DNA of 64,000 bases from Bacillus sp. B15-48 (GCF_016879755.1 NZ_WOFU01000002.1:802024-866023), one strand, 5' to 3'. Shown: positions 39,433 to 49,227, numbered from the stretch's first letter. Made by a program: numbers and translations. The notes: generated by a model from the sequence alone, not told the origin.

Positions 39433-41127
39433 TTATACATGCGTTTCAATAAACAACTCATTAATTTTCTTTATTGCACCTGGCTCGACTTCCTCGATAA
39501 CAGCAGTAGCTTTTTCAATGGCTTGCTGATATTCATAGTTTCTAAACGCTTCTTCTGCAGCATCCAAACCATTTGCAACAGATGGATATCTGCTTCGATA
39601 GCGATTGCCATACTGAATAATTTTTTCGGCCAAATTCACATTTTCCACCATTTCTTTAGTTGTATCTGCCAGTTTTTCGACCGTTAACTCTGCTATTTCA
39701 AGATACTGCTGAATCGTCGGAATATTTAGCGGTTTTTGCTCTAGTCGATCTGCGACATTTTGAATGCTTTCTTTTGCATCTTCAAGCAAGTATTTATAAT
39801 TTTGAGACAACCCTGGTAAATTGCTTTTAGAAATAAGCTTGATCATTTCAGTTACTTCACGAGACAATTCCCTCACTTTTCCTCTGGCTTCCAATTCATC
39901 TTTTCGTAATGCATTTAGCTTTTCTTTAAATAACTCTTGTTCATGCTGACAACTCTTTAGCTCTTCCTCTACAAGAGTAAGCTCTTCGATTAGAAAACTG
40001 AATGCCGTTTCCCCTTGGTTGATTTTCAAAGCGAGAACCTCATATTTTTTCAATAACTGCTTAAGTTTTTTTTCGGCAAGAGAATGTGCTTCAACCTCGT
40101 TATCTGCTACATGATAACTTTGTCTAACAGTATTTATTTCTTCCTGAATTTTCTCGCTATCATCCACAGCTTGAACGAAAAGTTCATTTAGTTCTGGCTG
40201 CATTTCGCTTAGTTTATGTTTAGCCATCACTTCATTTTCAAGAAGGTCAAAAAACGATTCCACTTTTTGTTTCGCTTCTTCTAGACCTTGTTGGATTTCA
40301 CCAATTTCTGTTTGATTAATCTTCATCTGAAAATCCACAAGATTCTTTTCAAGTTCTCCAATTTCAGCCTCAATTCCAATGTGATCAAGCTGATATCCTT
40401 GTACAGTCATTTCCCTAAATCCTTCTCTCAATTCACCAATTTGACTAGGAAGTCCTACTTGGCAATCGTGAAGGAATTGAGGGATCAACTCCATTTTCAC
40501 TACGATTTCGTCTAGGTTCGTTTTTATCTGCAAGACAATCTCTCGAGCTTCTAAGTAATTTCCCTTCTCTGTTTTCTCATCAAATACTTGAAACATTTGT
40601 AAAACTACATTTAATTGCTCTTCAAGAGTCCCCTCTGATTCCCCAAAACTATGTCGATGCGCTAATAAATTTTTTCGGCACTCTCGATATTGCTCTTTTA
40701 ATGAATCAATTTCATTACGGTTCTTCTCTTCGCTTCCAACAAGTTCATTCAATTCTTTAAGGATTCTGTTTATGTTTTCTTCGATTTTTTCCAGGCTTTT
40801 TTCAATCATTGCTAACTTTTCTTTCGCTTTCCGAAATCTGTACTTTTCTGTGTATTCTTCGGCATCAAACAAATACTCCTCAATATTCGGAAGCTCTGTC
40901 GTAACAATTTCATCCCATTCCTTACGCCATCTTTCAAATAATTCTTCTGTTTGTCCGGTCATATTGAGTTTTTTTACCTTTGCCATTTCATCCAGTACAG
41001 GACGATCCATCAAATCTATTTTCCATGTTTCATACTTATCCACTTCGTTATAATACTTTCGTTTTACAAAATATCCTATTAGAAAAAGGCCAATGATTAG
41101 GCCTAAACCTGCAATTAAATACTCCAT
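39433..41127 (-). CDS. ezrA: Septation ring formation regulator EzrA
   Basis: EzrA is a membrane-anchored inhibitor of FtsZ ring assembly. The 564-residue protein has an extracellular-in N-terminal membrane helix (residues 2-20), then spectrin-like coiled coils to the end, with the typical YNEVDKYETWKIDLMDRPV after the helix and a C-terminal RYRSRYPSV near residue 520. The ATG at 41127 follows a gggggat ribosome site; the frame is open 15 codons further but without support. Monocistronic, between nifZ and hisJ as in B. subtilis. Confidence 0.97.
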   Translation of the reverse strand: MEYLIAGLGLIIGLFLIGYFVKRKYYNEVDKYETWKIDLMDRPVLDEMAKVKKLNMTGQTEELFERWRKEWDEIVTTELPNIEEYLFDAEEYTEKYRFRKAKEKLAMIEKSLEKIEENINRILKELNELVGSEEKNRNEIDSLKEQYRECRKNLLAHRHSFGESEGTLEEQLNVVLQMFQVFDEKTEKGNYLEAREIVLQIKTNLDEIVVKMELIPQFLHDCQVGLPSQIGELREGFREMTVQGYQLDHIGIEAEIGELEKNLVDFQMKINQTEIGEIQQGLEEAKQKVESFFDLLENEVMAKHKLSEMQPELNELFVQAVDDSEKIQEEINTVRQSYHVADNEVEAHSLAEKKLKQLLKKYEVLALKINQGETAFSFLIEELTLVEEELKSCQHEQELFKEKLNALRKDELEARGKVRELSREVTEMIKLISKSNLPGLSQNYKYLLEDAKESIQNVADRLEQKPLNIPTIQQYLEIAELTVEKLADTTKEMVENVNLAEKIIQYGNRYRSRYPSVANGLDAAEEAFRNYEYQQAIEKATAVIEEVEPGAIKKINELFIETHV

Positions 41128-41314
41128 TATTATCCCCCTGGGTTTCTTACAAAGATAAACTCTACTATACAATCAATCTTAAAAAAGAACTGTTTTTTTT
41201 ATGTATTTATGATACCATGTTAACGACATTTTTTGACCAGTAATTTCAATATTTTATTTAAATTATCGAAAACAATCACAATCTGTCCTGTAATTTCGTT
41301 TGGAGGTGCTTCAT

Positions 41315-42112
41315 TTGCTCAGAGATGGTCATGTACACACAAGGTTTTGTCCACATGGAACGAAAGATTCGTTTGAATCCTATATTGAAAGGGCATTGTG
41401 TTTAGGAATACAGGAAATTTCCTTCACAGAACACGCGCCGCTTCCCGAACAATTCATCGACCCTACACCATATTCTGACAGTGCTATGAATATCAGCGAT
41501 TTACAAGCGTATTTTTCTGAAATCAACAATTTAAAAGAAAAATACAAAGGAAAAATCGTTATTAATGCTGGTCTTGAAGTCGATTATATCGAAGGGTTTG
41601 AAGAAGATATTTCCCATTTTTTAAATGATGTGGGGCCAATGTTGGACGATGCCATCCTATCTGTTCATTTTTTAAAGGACCACACTGGTTATGCTTGTGT
41701 CGACTATAGTCCTGAAAACTTCCAGAGGATGATCGATACTTACGGTTCGGTTGAAAAAATCTATGCACACTATTATCGTACTGTTTTAAAGTCCATTCAT
41801 GCAAGTCTAGGCCCATATAAACCTAAACGAATCGGCCATATTACACTTGTGCAAAAGTTCCGGCTGAAATTCCCTGTGGAGGCAGTTTTCAATGAAGAAA
41901 TTGAAGCAATCCTTATAGCAATGAAACAATATGACTATGAACTAGATTATAATGGAGCTGGGACTGCAAAACCACTTTGCAAACAGCCTTACCCACCTTC
42001 AGAAGTAGCAAAAAAAGCCATCTCAGTTGGAATCCCACTTATTTATGGTTCTGATGCCCATCAAGTAAAAGAACTAGGACAAGGGTACGATATCCTTTTC
42101 AAGCAGATTTAA
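41315..42112 (+). CDS. hisJ: Histidinol-phosphatase HisJ, PHP type
   Basis: HisJ removes phosphate from histidinol phosphate in histidine synthesis. The 265-residue PHP-fold protein shows the metal ligands RDGHVHTRFCPHG at the N-terminus, EISFTEHAPLP, GLEVDYIEG, LSVHFLKD, the HITLVQKF segment and GSDAHQ near the C-terminus. The TTG at 41315 is chosen because ggagg stands 8 bases before it and the protein then begins MLRDGHVHT, as in the family. It stands alone, away from the main his operon. Confidence 0.94.
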   Translation: MLRDGHVHTRFCPHGTKDSFESYIERALCLGIQEISFTEHAPLPEQFIDPTPYSDSAMNISDLQAYFSEINNLKEKYKGKIVINAGLEVDYIEGFEEDISHFLNDVGPMLDDAILSVHFLKDHTGYACVDYSPENFQRMIDTYGSVEKIYAHYYRTVLKSIHASLGPYKPKRIGHITLVQKFRLKFPVEAVFNEEIEAILIAMKQYDYELDYNGAGTAKPLCKQPYPPSEVAKKAISVGIPLIYGSDAHQVKELGQGYDILFKQI

Positions 42113-42137
42113 AACCGGCATAAATGCCGGTTTTTTG
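42109..42137. terminator. Terminator between hisJ and refZ
   Basis: AAAACCGGCA and TGCCGGTTTT pair around TAAA right after the hisJ stop, with TTTTTTGTTTT following on the + strand; may also serve refZ. Confidence 0.9.
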
Positions 42138-42155
42138 TTTTGAAATAAAAAATAA

Positions 42156-42791
42156 CTAAATAGATGCTGCCTTCCGATTCGTTATTACGCTTGGTTCACA
42201 CAATATCGTATCAATCCATCGATCTAATTCACGGCAATACTTCTCAACAAAATACTTTTCATGTGGTAGGAGATGCAAAACTTCATTTACATATTGAACA
42301 TTCAAAAAAGGGGTCGTCAATAAGCTCTTTAGTTGCAGAATAATATAGGGTACGGAAAGACTTCGAAACTCTTTCGTCCTCATCCCTCTCTCAATTACTT
42401 TCTTTAATAAATAACGCTCCTTAACTTGATACGTAGACATAACCTCTCTAACTATTTGCGTATCAAGTGTCAATTCTCTTAGAATAAACCTCGTCAACTC
42501 GATATCCCGAAACTGATATTTTAACAAATTTTGGACGATTTTTTTTAAAGAGACCCTTGCGCCATCCTCTATTAAAGAATAACCCTTTTCTAGTTCGTGT
42601 AAGTAGTTTTCAAAATATGAGGTAAAACAATATTCTAAAAGGCCATTCTTATTTTGAAAGTAATAGGAGATATTTGCCGGGTTTACACCTGCCCTTGCTG
42701 CAATATCACGAATAGAAGTACCGCTAAAACCCTTCGTGTTAAATAAATACACTGCTGCATCGACAATTGCTTCTTTGGAATTTGTTCTCAT
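42156..42791 (-). CDS. refZ: TetR-family forespore regulator RefZ
   Basis: RefZ (YttP) is a DNA-binding TetR protein that helps place the chromosome at asymmetric division and can inhibit FtsZ. The 211-residue protein starts with a helix-turn-helix (residues 8-55: GFSGTSIRDIAARAGVNPANISYYFQNK) followed by an all-helical domain. Its place between hisJ and the rpsD region matches yttP. Target motifs near the origin lie outside this window. Confidence 0.88.
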   Translation of the reverse strand: MRTNSKEAIVDAAVYLFNTKGFSGTSIRDIAARAGVNPANISYYFQNKNGLLEYCFTSYFENYLHELEKGYSLIEDGARVSLKKIVQNLLKYQFRDIELTRFILRELTLDTQIVREVMSTYQVKERYLLKKVIERGMRTKEFRSLSVPYIILQLKSLLTTPFLNVQYVNEVLHLLPHEKYFVEKYCRELDRWIDTILCEPSVITNRKAASI

Positions 42792-42936
42792 TCTCCTATC
42801 CGCCCCTTATTCATTTTCTCCCGTCAGCTTTTGTGAACACAACCTTCTCTTTTTCTAGTTATAATTACATTTCTGGACTACCAACGAGATTCCTTTGTTT
42901 ATCTATCGACAAATTCCCCCTTTTTCCTCGATGTAT

Positions 42937-44112
42937 TTACCTTTCCAATGCCTGCTTTAAGTCTTCCCAAATGTCTTCCCACGCCTCAAGTCCAACGGAT
43001 AATCGAAGCATATTATCAAAAATACCCATCCTGATTCTTGCTTCTTGTGGAACAACAGAATGTGTCATTGTTGCCGGATGTTGAATCAATGTTTCGGCAT
43101 CCCCAAGACTAACGGCAATCTTCACAAGTTGCAGCCGATCCATAAAAGCTTGGGCATCCGCTTTTGAGCCTTTTATCCTAAAAGATATAAGTCCACCAGG
43201 CTTTCGCATTTGTTTCTTCACTATCATGTAGTCAGGATTTGTTGGCTTGCCCGGATAAATGACGTCCATAATACCTGGATGCTTCTCAAGAGCAACTGAA
43301 ATTTTTTCGGCATTATCACAATGACGATCCATTCGGATTGGCAGCGTTTTTAATCCCCTGATTAATAACCAAGCATCAAATGGCGACATCACACCTCCAA
43401 TATCTTTTTGCGTCGTCATCGCAACTTTTTTCATAAATGCACTCTTACCAGCTAAAACCCCGCCAATCACATCTCCGTGACCACAGATATATTTTGTTGC
43501 ACTATGAACGACCACATCACACCCAAGTTCTAAAGGTTTTTGTAAATATGGAGAACAGAAGGTATTATCGACAACTACAGGAATCCCTTTTTCCCTTCCT
43601 ACTTCCGCTACCATTTCTAAATCAACAATTTTCATCGTTGGATTAATGGGTGTTTCAATATAAATACAAGTCGTATTCGGTAAGATTGCCTTTTTCACTT
43701 CTTCCTTTGTGGCCATCCGGCAAAAATCATGATCAACTTGAAACTTTTCTCTTAATAATTGAAGAAGGCCGAAAGTACAGCCATATACTCCTTGCGAACA
43801 AAGAATATGGTCTCCCGTTTTCACTAGAGCAACGAGAGCAGCAGAGACGGCTGCCATTCCTGAACTGAAAGCAAGCGCTTTTTCAGCACTTTCTAATTGG
43901 GCAATACGCTCTTCAAATATCGTAACCGTTGGATTGCCCAACCGTGAATATATATAACCTTCCTCCTCTCCTGCAAATCTTCGTTCCCCTTGTTTAGCAT
44001 TGGAAAAGGTAAATGTACTAGTTTGAAACAGTGGCGGTATAAGACTATCGTTAAAATCTTTTGTATCGTAACCTGAATGAATCACTTCAGTTTCAATTCT
44101 TTTCTTGGTCAT
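42937..44112 (-). CDS. megL: Methionine gamma-lyase-like PLP enzyme
   Basis: A 391-residue member of the Cys/Met metabolism PLP family. It shows SRLGNPT, the PLP lysine in VVHSATKYICGHGDVIGG near residue 205 and GVYGCTFGLLQ near residue 110. The last contains a cysteine at the place of the substrate-specificity cysteine of methionine gamma-lyases (YGCTF), which favours cleavage of methionine to methanethiol, ammonia and 2-oxobutyrate over cystathionine synthesis. The ATG at 44112 follows aaggag. Divergent from rpsD. Cystathionine gamma-lyase remains possible. Confidence 0.82.
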   Translation of the reverse strand: MTKKRIETEVIHSGYDTKDFNDSLIPPLFQTSTFTFSNAKQGERRFAGEEEGYIYSRLGNPTVTIFEERIAQLESAEKALAFSSGMAAVSAALVALVKTGDHILCSQGVYGCTFGLLQLLREKFQVDHDFCRMATKEEVKKAILPNTTCIYIETPINPTMKIVDLEMVAEVGREKGIPVVVDNTFCSPYLQKPLELGCDVVVHSATKYICGHGDVIGGVLAGKSAFMKKVAMTTQKDIGGVMSPFDAWLLIRGLKTLPIRMDRHCDNAEKISVALEKHPGIMDVIYPGKPTNPDYMIVKKQMRKPGGLISFRIKGSKADAQAFMDRLQLVKIAVSLGDAETLIQHPATMTHSVVPQEARIRMGIFDNMLRLSVGLEAWEDIWEDLKQALER

Positions 44113-44182
44113 GTAAGCACTCCTTTTTCTACATACTATGTATAAATAGCCCGTTAGGTTTTTGTGGTTTCTCATAATAACC

Positions 44183-44212
44183 TTGACATTTATGTTCTAT
44201 ACATTATATAAT
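44183..44212 (+). promoter_or_regulatory. Sigma-A promoter of rpsD
   Basis: TTGACA (44183-44188) and TATAAT (44207-44212), both consensus, are separated by 18 bases. They predict a start near 44219 and an untranslated leader of about 190 bases before rpsD. Confidence 0.8.
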
Positions 44213-44218
44213 ATTGTT

Positions 44219-44409
44219 TGTGTAAAATATCGCAGCCTATGTGAACCCATTTATGTGTATATTTTGTTCCTCAAAATTTAAAAGGTTTGAAGGTGCATCG
44301 TGTAACCCGCTGCTGCTAGGGCGAAGGTGCATGAAAACAAAATATCCATAAACTTGAGTCTCACAAACTGTTTTTATTTTACAAAATAAAAACTAAGGAG
44401 GAGTCATTC
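44219..44409 (+). ncRNA. Probable ribosomal protein S4 autoregulatory leader
   Basis: The long leader of rpsD contains two copies of GAAGGTGCAT (near 44289 and 44333) that bracket a CCC...GGG hairpin with the core AACCCGCTGCTGCTAGGGCG. In B. subtilis, S4 represses its own gene by binding a pseudoknotted leader; a long structured leader at this place fits that. The exact fold was not computed. Confidence 0.55.
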
Positions 44410-45012
44410 ATGGCTCGTTATACCGGCCCAAGCTGGAAATTATCTCGCCGTCTTGGAATCTCTCTAAGCGGTACTGGAAAAGAATTAGAAAAGCGTCCTT
44501 ACGCTCCTGGACAACATGGTCCAAACCAACGTAAAAAGCTTTCCGAGTACGGATTGCAATTACAAGAAAAACAAAAACTTCGTCATATGTATGGAGTAAA
44601 TGAGCGCCAATTCCGCTCACTATTTGTGAAAGCTGGTAAAATGCAAGGCGTACACGGTGAAAACTTCATGGCTCTATTAGAATCTCGTTTAGACAATGTT
44701 GTTTACCGCCTTGGCTTAGCACGTACTCGCCGCCAAGCACGTCAGCTTGTAAACCATGGTCATATTATGGTTGACGGATCACGTGTTGATATTCCATCAT
44801 ATCGTGTTGCATCAGGACAAACAATCACTCTTCGTGAAAAATCACGCAATCTTGATATTGTTAAAGAAGCAGTTGAAGTAAACAACTTCGTACCTGATTA
44901 CTTAACATTTGATGCTGATAAGTTAGAAGGAACTTTCACTCGCTTACCAGAGCGTTCTGAACTTCCAGCTGAAATCAACGAAGCACTTATCGTTGAGTTC
45001 TACTCTCGTTAA
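44410..45012 (+). CDS. rpsD: 30S ribosomal protein S4
   Basis: S4 nucleates 30S assembly. The 200-residue protein has the family length, [19 protein letters not shown] at the N-terminus, and the S4 RNA-binding domain (about 90-155: [30 protein letters not shown]). It lacks the zinc-binding cysteines of the C+ form. ctaaggaggag precedes the ATG. Autoregulation via the leader is likely. In B. subtilis tyrS is nearby; here about 10 kb intervene. Confidence 0.99.
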   Translation: MARYTGPSWKLSRRLGISLSGTGKELEKRPYAPGQHGPNQRKKLSEYGLQLQEKQKLRHMYGVNERQFRSLFVKAGKMQGVHGENFMALLESRLDNVVYRLGLARTRRQARQLVNHGHIMVDGSRVDIPSYRVASGQTITLREKSRNLDIVKEAVEVNNFVPDYLTFDADKLEGTFTRLPERSELPAEINEALIVEFYSR

Positions 45013-45039
45013 TATTAGCTTCATGCATTTTAATGCTAA

Positions 45040-45080
45040 TAAAACCCTTGAAGTGTTGTTAAATCAACGTTTCAGGGGTT
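45040..45080 (+). terminator. Intrinsic terminator after rpsD
   Basis: AAACCCTTGAA and TTCAGGGGTTT-type arms with a bulged loop are followed by TTTTTTCTC, about 30 bases after the rpsD stop. Confidence 0.88.
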
Positions 45081-45162
45081 TTTTCTCTTTTATTTATTTT
45101 TAATTTCACTTTTTTTACTATTAACGACTCAACAATACGTAGCTGTCAATTTTGCTATTTTT

Positions 45163-47127
45163 TTAAAAGACATTCCAAAAATAAAATATCCACGATAAAA
45201 CTGCTGAAAAAATAGCAAACATCGTATAATGAATTCTTCCAGCAAGTTTCCAGTACCCTTTTACCCATGAAACTACTGAATAAGCTAATACCGCAAATGT
45301 GACTAAACCGATCCCATAGGACACGATGTTGTCTAAAAATACACTAAGTGCCGAAGGTTCGGTAAATGCCGATTTCGCTAAACCGTACACAGGGTCAGGT
45401 TGACCATTCGCAAGAAAGCTAACTAAGAAAATAAAAGTAAGTAAGCCTTGAAAAACGGCTACTCTCTTAGCCCATCTTGAACCTTTGGTAACTTCTAAAA
45501 CATTTTTTCCACGTATTTTACGAACAATAGCCCTAATCCCCCAATATAGCAGACTAGCAATGATGAATAGTAACGATGAAATTAGCATCAAGAAGGTGAA
45601 CCCACTTGACTCGTACCAGGCTGCTTTTGAGTAACTCATCGGCCCATCAGTCATCAGCATCGTTCTACCGTGCGAATCTGTACCAAATACAATCGTACTG
45701 AAATCACCACCATAATCGTTGTTTCGCTCTTCGCTAACATTATTGTAAACGGCTGGCTCTACTTCTACGAATCGATTCGTTTCCCCTAAATGATTCACTA
45801 ATAAATACCCTTCATCATCTACATTAACTCTAATTACTCCAATCATTAAGCTCAAAAATGCATCATCAGTCGTAAATGAGCGCCTATTTTGGTAATACTC
45901 CCCGACAAATTGTTTAGATCTCTGTTCCATATTTACAGTCGGTTCAGGCGTTGGTGAATCTATTTCTTCAGAAGGAAAATAGCGGTCCATAAAAGCTTCA
46001 AAAATACTTACGTTCACAAAATAATTCCCACCACTATGAGAGATAAAGAAACCAACTTCCTCATCAGGTACTAAGAAGAGAAACGTATCATAAAGCATCA
46101 TTCCACCAGCATGTTTGAATATATCCCTTCCATTATAGTTCGCTGTGACAAAACCATGGGCCATGCCTTTTAGACGAGGATGTTGAGTATCCTGCTCAGA
46201 AAACATTTTCTGAACCGTTTCTTCTTTTAAAATACTAGCTCCTTCATAATGCCCCCCTTGAAGATATGCCAACATAAATTTCGCCATATCTAATGCACTA
46301 CTACTCATGCTTCCTGCTGGCTCTGAAACAAATTCAAATTTAGCTTTTAAATACTCGCCATTGACATAGCGATATGGGGTAGACATTTGATCGGCCAGTT
46401 TACTAGGTATTGGTTGCCGAAACATACTATTTTCCATTCCGAGTGGTTTATATATATGTTCCTCAACATATTGTGCAAAAGGTACTCCTGAGACAACCTC
46501 GACAATGTAGCCTGCTAGTGTCGTACCATAATTCGAGTAAGACGTTACCTCACCAGGTGCAAAAACTCTTTTAGGCCTCTGTTCACGGACAGCTTGACTA
46601 AGCGGTATTAAACTATCCTCAGAAAGCGAAAAAACATCGGACATGTAATCCTCAAATCCTGGTGTATGACTTATCAGATGTCTAATTGTAATTGGCTCAG
46701 TTTGAGGATTTCCTCGTTTGTATTCAAGCGTATTTGGAATCTCAAAGTCTAGATACTCGTTAATGTCCGTATCTAAATCCAGCTTTCCTTCTTCAACAAG
46801 TTGCATCACAGCTGTCCAAGTAAACACCTTTGAAGATGATCCAATTCGAAAAAGAGTTGTTTCTGGATCTACAGGTGTCCTAGTTTCATAATCCGCATAC
46901 CCATACCCTTTTGCAAAAATGACTTCTCCTTCAGATACAACTGAAACTGTTAAGTTTGGAATATTAACCTCTTCCATCTTTTCTGCGATAACCGTGTCAA
47001 AAAACTCCTCGACATCTATCGCATCTAATTCTGCTGCAGATACTGATGAAAGTTTCGTATCCATGCTAGGCTGTAATACAAAACTCACAATTAAAAAGCA
47101 GCACAATAAACTTCTTAATCTCCCCAT
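45163..47127 (-). CDS. Membrane-anchored serine hydrolase (class C beta-lactamase fold)
   Basis: A 654-residue protein with an N-terminal signal sequence (residues 1-32), a beta-lactamase/PBP4*-type domain (about 38-400) and four C-terminal membrane segments (about 510-530, 555-575, 590-610, 625-650). Catalytic motifs are SSSK in RIGSSSKVFTW near residue 97, the tyrosine-asparagine in TSYSNYGTT near 198, and KHAGG near 341. This architecture occurs in Bacillus D-aminopeptidase, esterase or PBP-like proteins; the substrate is unknown. It lies in the segment inserted between rpsD and tyrS. Confidence 0.88.
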   Translation of the reverse strand: MGRLRSLLCCFLIVSFVLQPSMDTKLSSVSAAELDAIDVEEFFDTVIAEKMEEVNIPNLTVSVVSEGEVIFAKGYGYADYETRTPVDPETTLFRIGSSSKVFTWTAVMQLVEEGKLDLDTDINEYLDFEIPNTLEYKRGNPQTEPITIRHLISHTPGFEDYMSDVFSLSEDSLIPLSQAVREQRPKRVFAPGEVTSYSNYGTTLAGYIVEVVSGVPFAQYVEEHIYKPLGMENSMFRQPIPSKLADQMSTPYRYVNGEYLKAKFEFVSEPAGSMSSSALDMAKFMLAYLQGGHYEGASILKEETVQKMFSEQDTQHPRLKGMAHGFVTANYNGRDIFKHAGGMMLYDTFLFLVPDEEVGFFISHSGGNYFVNVSIFEAFMDRYFPSEEIDSPTPEPTVNMEQRSKQFVGEYYQNRRSFTTDDAFLSLMIGVIRVNVDDEGYLLVNHLGETNRFVEVEPAVYNNVSEERNNDYGGDFSTIVFGTDSHGRTMLMTDGPMSYSKAAWYESSGFTFLMLISSLLFIIASLLYWGIRAIVRKIRGKNVLEVTKGSRWAKRVAVFQGLLTFIFLVSFLANGQPDPVYGLAKSAFTEPSALSVFLDNIVSYGIGLVTFAVLAYSVVSWVKGYWKLAGRIHYTMFAIFSAVLSWIFYFWNVF

Positions 47128-47185
47128 CCTTCTCTCTCCCTTTAATCAATAAAAAACATATTCTCTTCAAGTGCCTTGAAAAGCA

Positions 47186-48070
47186 TTAGTTTGCATACCC
47201 AAATAACAAATATATAGTAGAGAAAATCACAACATCCTGCAAGAAATGAATGAACCATGCAGCGGCAAAGCCTGTTGTTTCGTACATGCTTCTACACAGA
47301 TACCATCCAAGTACGCCACTCATAAATACACCGACAATACCACTAGGAGCACCGTAATAGTGAGCAATTCCAAAGAATACGGCTGCTATGAGAATAACAG
47401 AATTTTTCGGCAAAGCCTCTTTAAGTGTTCCTAATATGGCACTTCTATAAATTACCCCTTCACAAAAAGAATTTGCCAAAGCTAATAAGATAATTACAGG
47501 AAAGAAAACAACTAATTGATCAATTCCACTTGGAACAGATAAACCTGTTACGGTAAACAGCGTTAATAGCAGTGTACCAAGTGCAATTAAGAAGCCGGAT
47601 ATAATGGAAAGCTTTCCCCAGCTAATCCTATTATCCTCAATACCTAGGAAACCAATTTTACTAGCTTTAATAGACAATTCACCCTTGGTTAGGTAGGAAG
47701 CTTTGCTTGATTTTAATAATAAAAGCAATACGAAAATCACAGGAATAACCATTATAAGTTTTAAGAGAATACTGCTTCCGAAATGATCGATAAAAGATTC
47801 GCCCTCAAACAAAGTTATCCAAATGGATGTTTTAGAAATAGATTTAATGATTAATTCTCCTAAAATAATCGTAACAAGTATGATGGCAAATTTTAAAAAA
47901 GGTTTAAAGCCTTCTACAAAAAAACAAAATAAACATCCTATGATTAGAAGGAAGAGCTGTACAAACGATAACCAAACAGGAACATACCCTAATGTTTCGT
48001 TTAAAATAACTTTTGGTACTATTGAAGCTATTAACATAATAATAAGCGTGAATACAAACCTTTTGTTCAA
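47186..48070 (-). CDS. CPBP-family intramembrane protein with variant motif
   Basis: A 294-residue polytopic membrane protein with about eight hydrophobic segments and the CPBP (Abi/CAAX protease-like) domain near residues 200-290. The motif that normally reads EExxxR is CEGVIYRSAI, with glycine for the second glutamate; FGIAHYYG supplies the FxxxH histidine and FIHFLQDV the last HxxxN/D. The TTG at 48070 is preferred (ggagg 8 bases upstream) over the ATG at 48085, which lacks a ribosome site. Protease function is therefore uncertain; bacteriocin immunity or membrane roles occur in the family. Confidence 0.8.
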   Translation of the reverse strand: MNKRFVFTLIIMLIASIVPKVILNETLGYVPVWLSFVQLFLLIIGCLFCFFVEGFKPFLKFAIILVTIILGELIIKSISKTSIWITLFEGESFIDHFGSSILLKLIMVIPVIFVLLLLLKSSKASYLTKGELSIKASKIGFLGIEDNRISWGKLSIISGFLIALGTLLLTLFTVTGLSVPSGIDQLVVFFPVIILLALANSFCEGVIYRSAILGTLKEALPKNSVILIAAVFFGIAHYYGAPSGIVGVFMSGVLGWYLCRSMYETTGFAAAWFIHFLQDVVIFSTIYLLFGYAN

Positions 48071-48139
48071 ATACCTTCCCTCCATTATATTTATGAATAT
48101 TACTCTCGTTAATAGACTTACTTTTTAAATAACATATAT

Positions 48140-48186
48140 AAAAGCCCTAGAAATTGCGTTATACCAACGTCTAGAGCTTTTTTATT
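48140..48186 (-). terminator. Terminator after the catechol gene cluster
   Basis: AGCTCTAGA and TCTAGGGCT arms pair around an 18-base loop; on the reverse strand TTTTATATATG follows. It stands about 130 bases beyond the dmpD stop and before the CPBP gene. Confidence 0.7.
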
Positions 48187-48314
48187 CGGCATGTTAAGTA
48201 TCCAAAAAACCTTACTTAACGAAGCAGTTTTTAGAAACGAAATAACCAAGATATGCCCTTGGATATATTCACTTTAGAAGTGAATACAGGTTTTGATAAA
48301 ATATCGAGTTCCTT

Positions 48315-49154
48315 TTAGGAAAGCGCCATTTCTTCCTTTTTTACAAACTCAATAACTTGCCCGGCAAATTCTTTTGTTTTCTCAATTTGAACCCAATGCC
48401 CGCATTCTGGGAAGACATGCAGCTGTGCATTTGGCAATGCAAGTGCTAATTTATAGCTTGTGTCTTGTATCGGGATGACACGATCTTCTCTTCCATGAAT
48501 TAATAGTACAGGGAAATCGATTTTTCCAAGTTGATCGATAGACAGAGCCATGGCACTAACATGTTGCTGTCTAGGTTCAGGGAACATTGAGGAAAATGAT
48601 TCTTGGAAGCCTTCTTGCATACTCGATTTATAACGCATTTCTACTAAGTCATCATTTTCGGCCATCGATTGATCGTAAGCAAATAGTTTGATTAAATCTT
48701 TCATATTTTCAAAGCTTGGTGTATAGCCCCAAACCCGGTCTAGGCCATCGGAAATAGGATGGTCAATTCCCATACTACCCATTAAAATAAGTCGGTTGAT
48801 AAGGTCAGGACGTTTTTTAGCCATGTGCATGGCAATTGCGCCACCGAATGAGTTACCAATAACGGAAACTTTCTTTTCACCAATGGTTTCAATGAAATCA
48901 ATCATATGATCTGCCCAAACATCAATTGAATAGATAATTCCCTCTGGTCGGTCAGTATAACCAAATCCAACGACATCTGGTGCGTAAAGATGAAAACGCT
49001 GAGAAAGAATTGGGAAAACTAAACGCCAGTTAGCCCATGCCGAAACCCCTGGACCAGAACCGTGGATAAGTAAAATCACTTCCCCTTGTCCATCCTCATG
49101 ATAATGTGTGTTAACTCCTTTTACGTCAATGTATTTCCCTGCTTCTACTGACAC
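48315..49154 (-). CDS. dmpD: 2-hydroxymuconic semialdehyde hydrolase
   Basis: DmpD hydrolyses the catechol ring-cleavage product to 2-oxopent-4-enoate and formate. The 279-residue alpha/beta hydrolase shows LIHGSGPGVSAWANW (oxyanion region), the nucleophile serine in VIGNSFGGAIAMH near residue 106, the acid in LIHGREDRVIP and the histidine in FPECGHWVQIEK. GSGPGVSAW is characteristic of the meta-cleavage product hydrolases. The GTG at 49154 follows ggaggag by 6 bases. Last gene of the cluster. Confidence 0.92.
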   Translation of the reverse strand: MSVEAGKYIDVKGVNTHYHEDGQGEVILLIHGSGPGVSAWANWRLVFPILSQRFHLYAPDVVGFGYTDRPEGIIYSIDVWADHMIDFIETIGEKKVSVIGNSFGGAIAMHMAKKRPDLINRLILMGSMGIDHPISDGLDRVWGYTPSFENMKDLIKLFAYDQSMAENDDLVEMRYKSSMQEGFQESFSSMFPEPRQQHVSAMALSIDQLGKIDFPVLLIHGREDRVIPIQDTSYKLALALPNAQLHVFPECGHWVQIEKTKEFAGQVIEFVKKEEMALS

Positions 49155-49227
49155 AAAAATCTCCTCCAATCAAGTTTTAGAAATTTTTATAATTAACATC
49201 AAAAGATGTTGGGCAAGCGGATAATTA

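Noticed and set aside
44113-44182. S-box (SAM) riboswitch before the methionine lyase gene
   Set aside because: The leader is too short and shows none of the conserved S-box sequence blocks.
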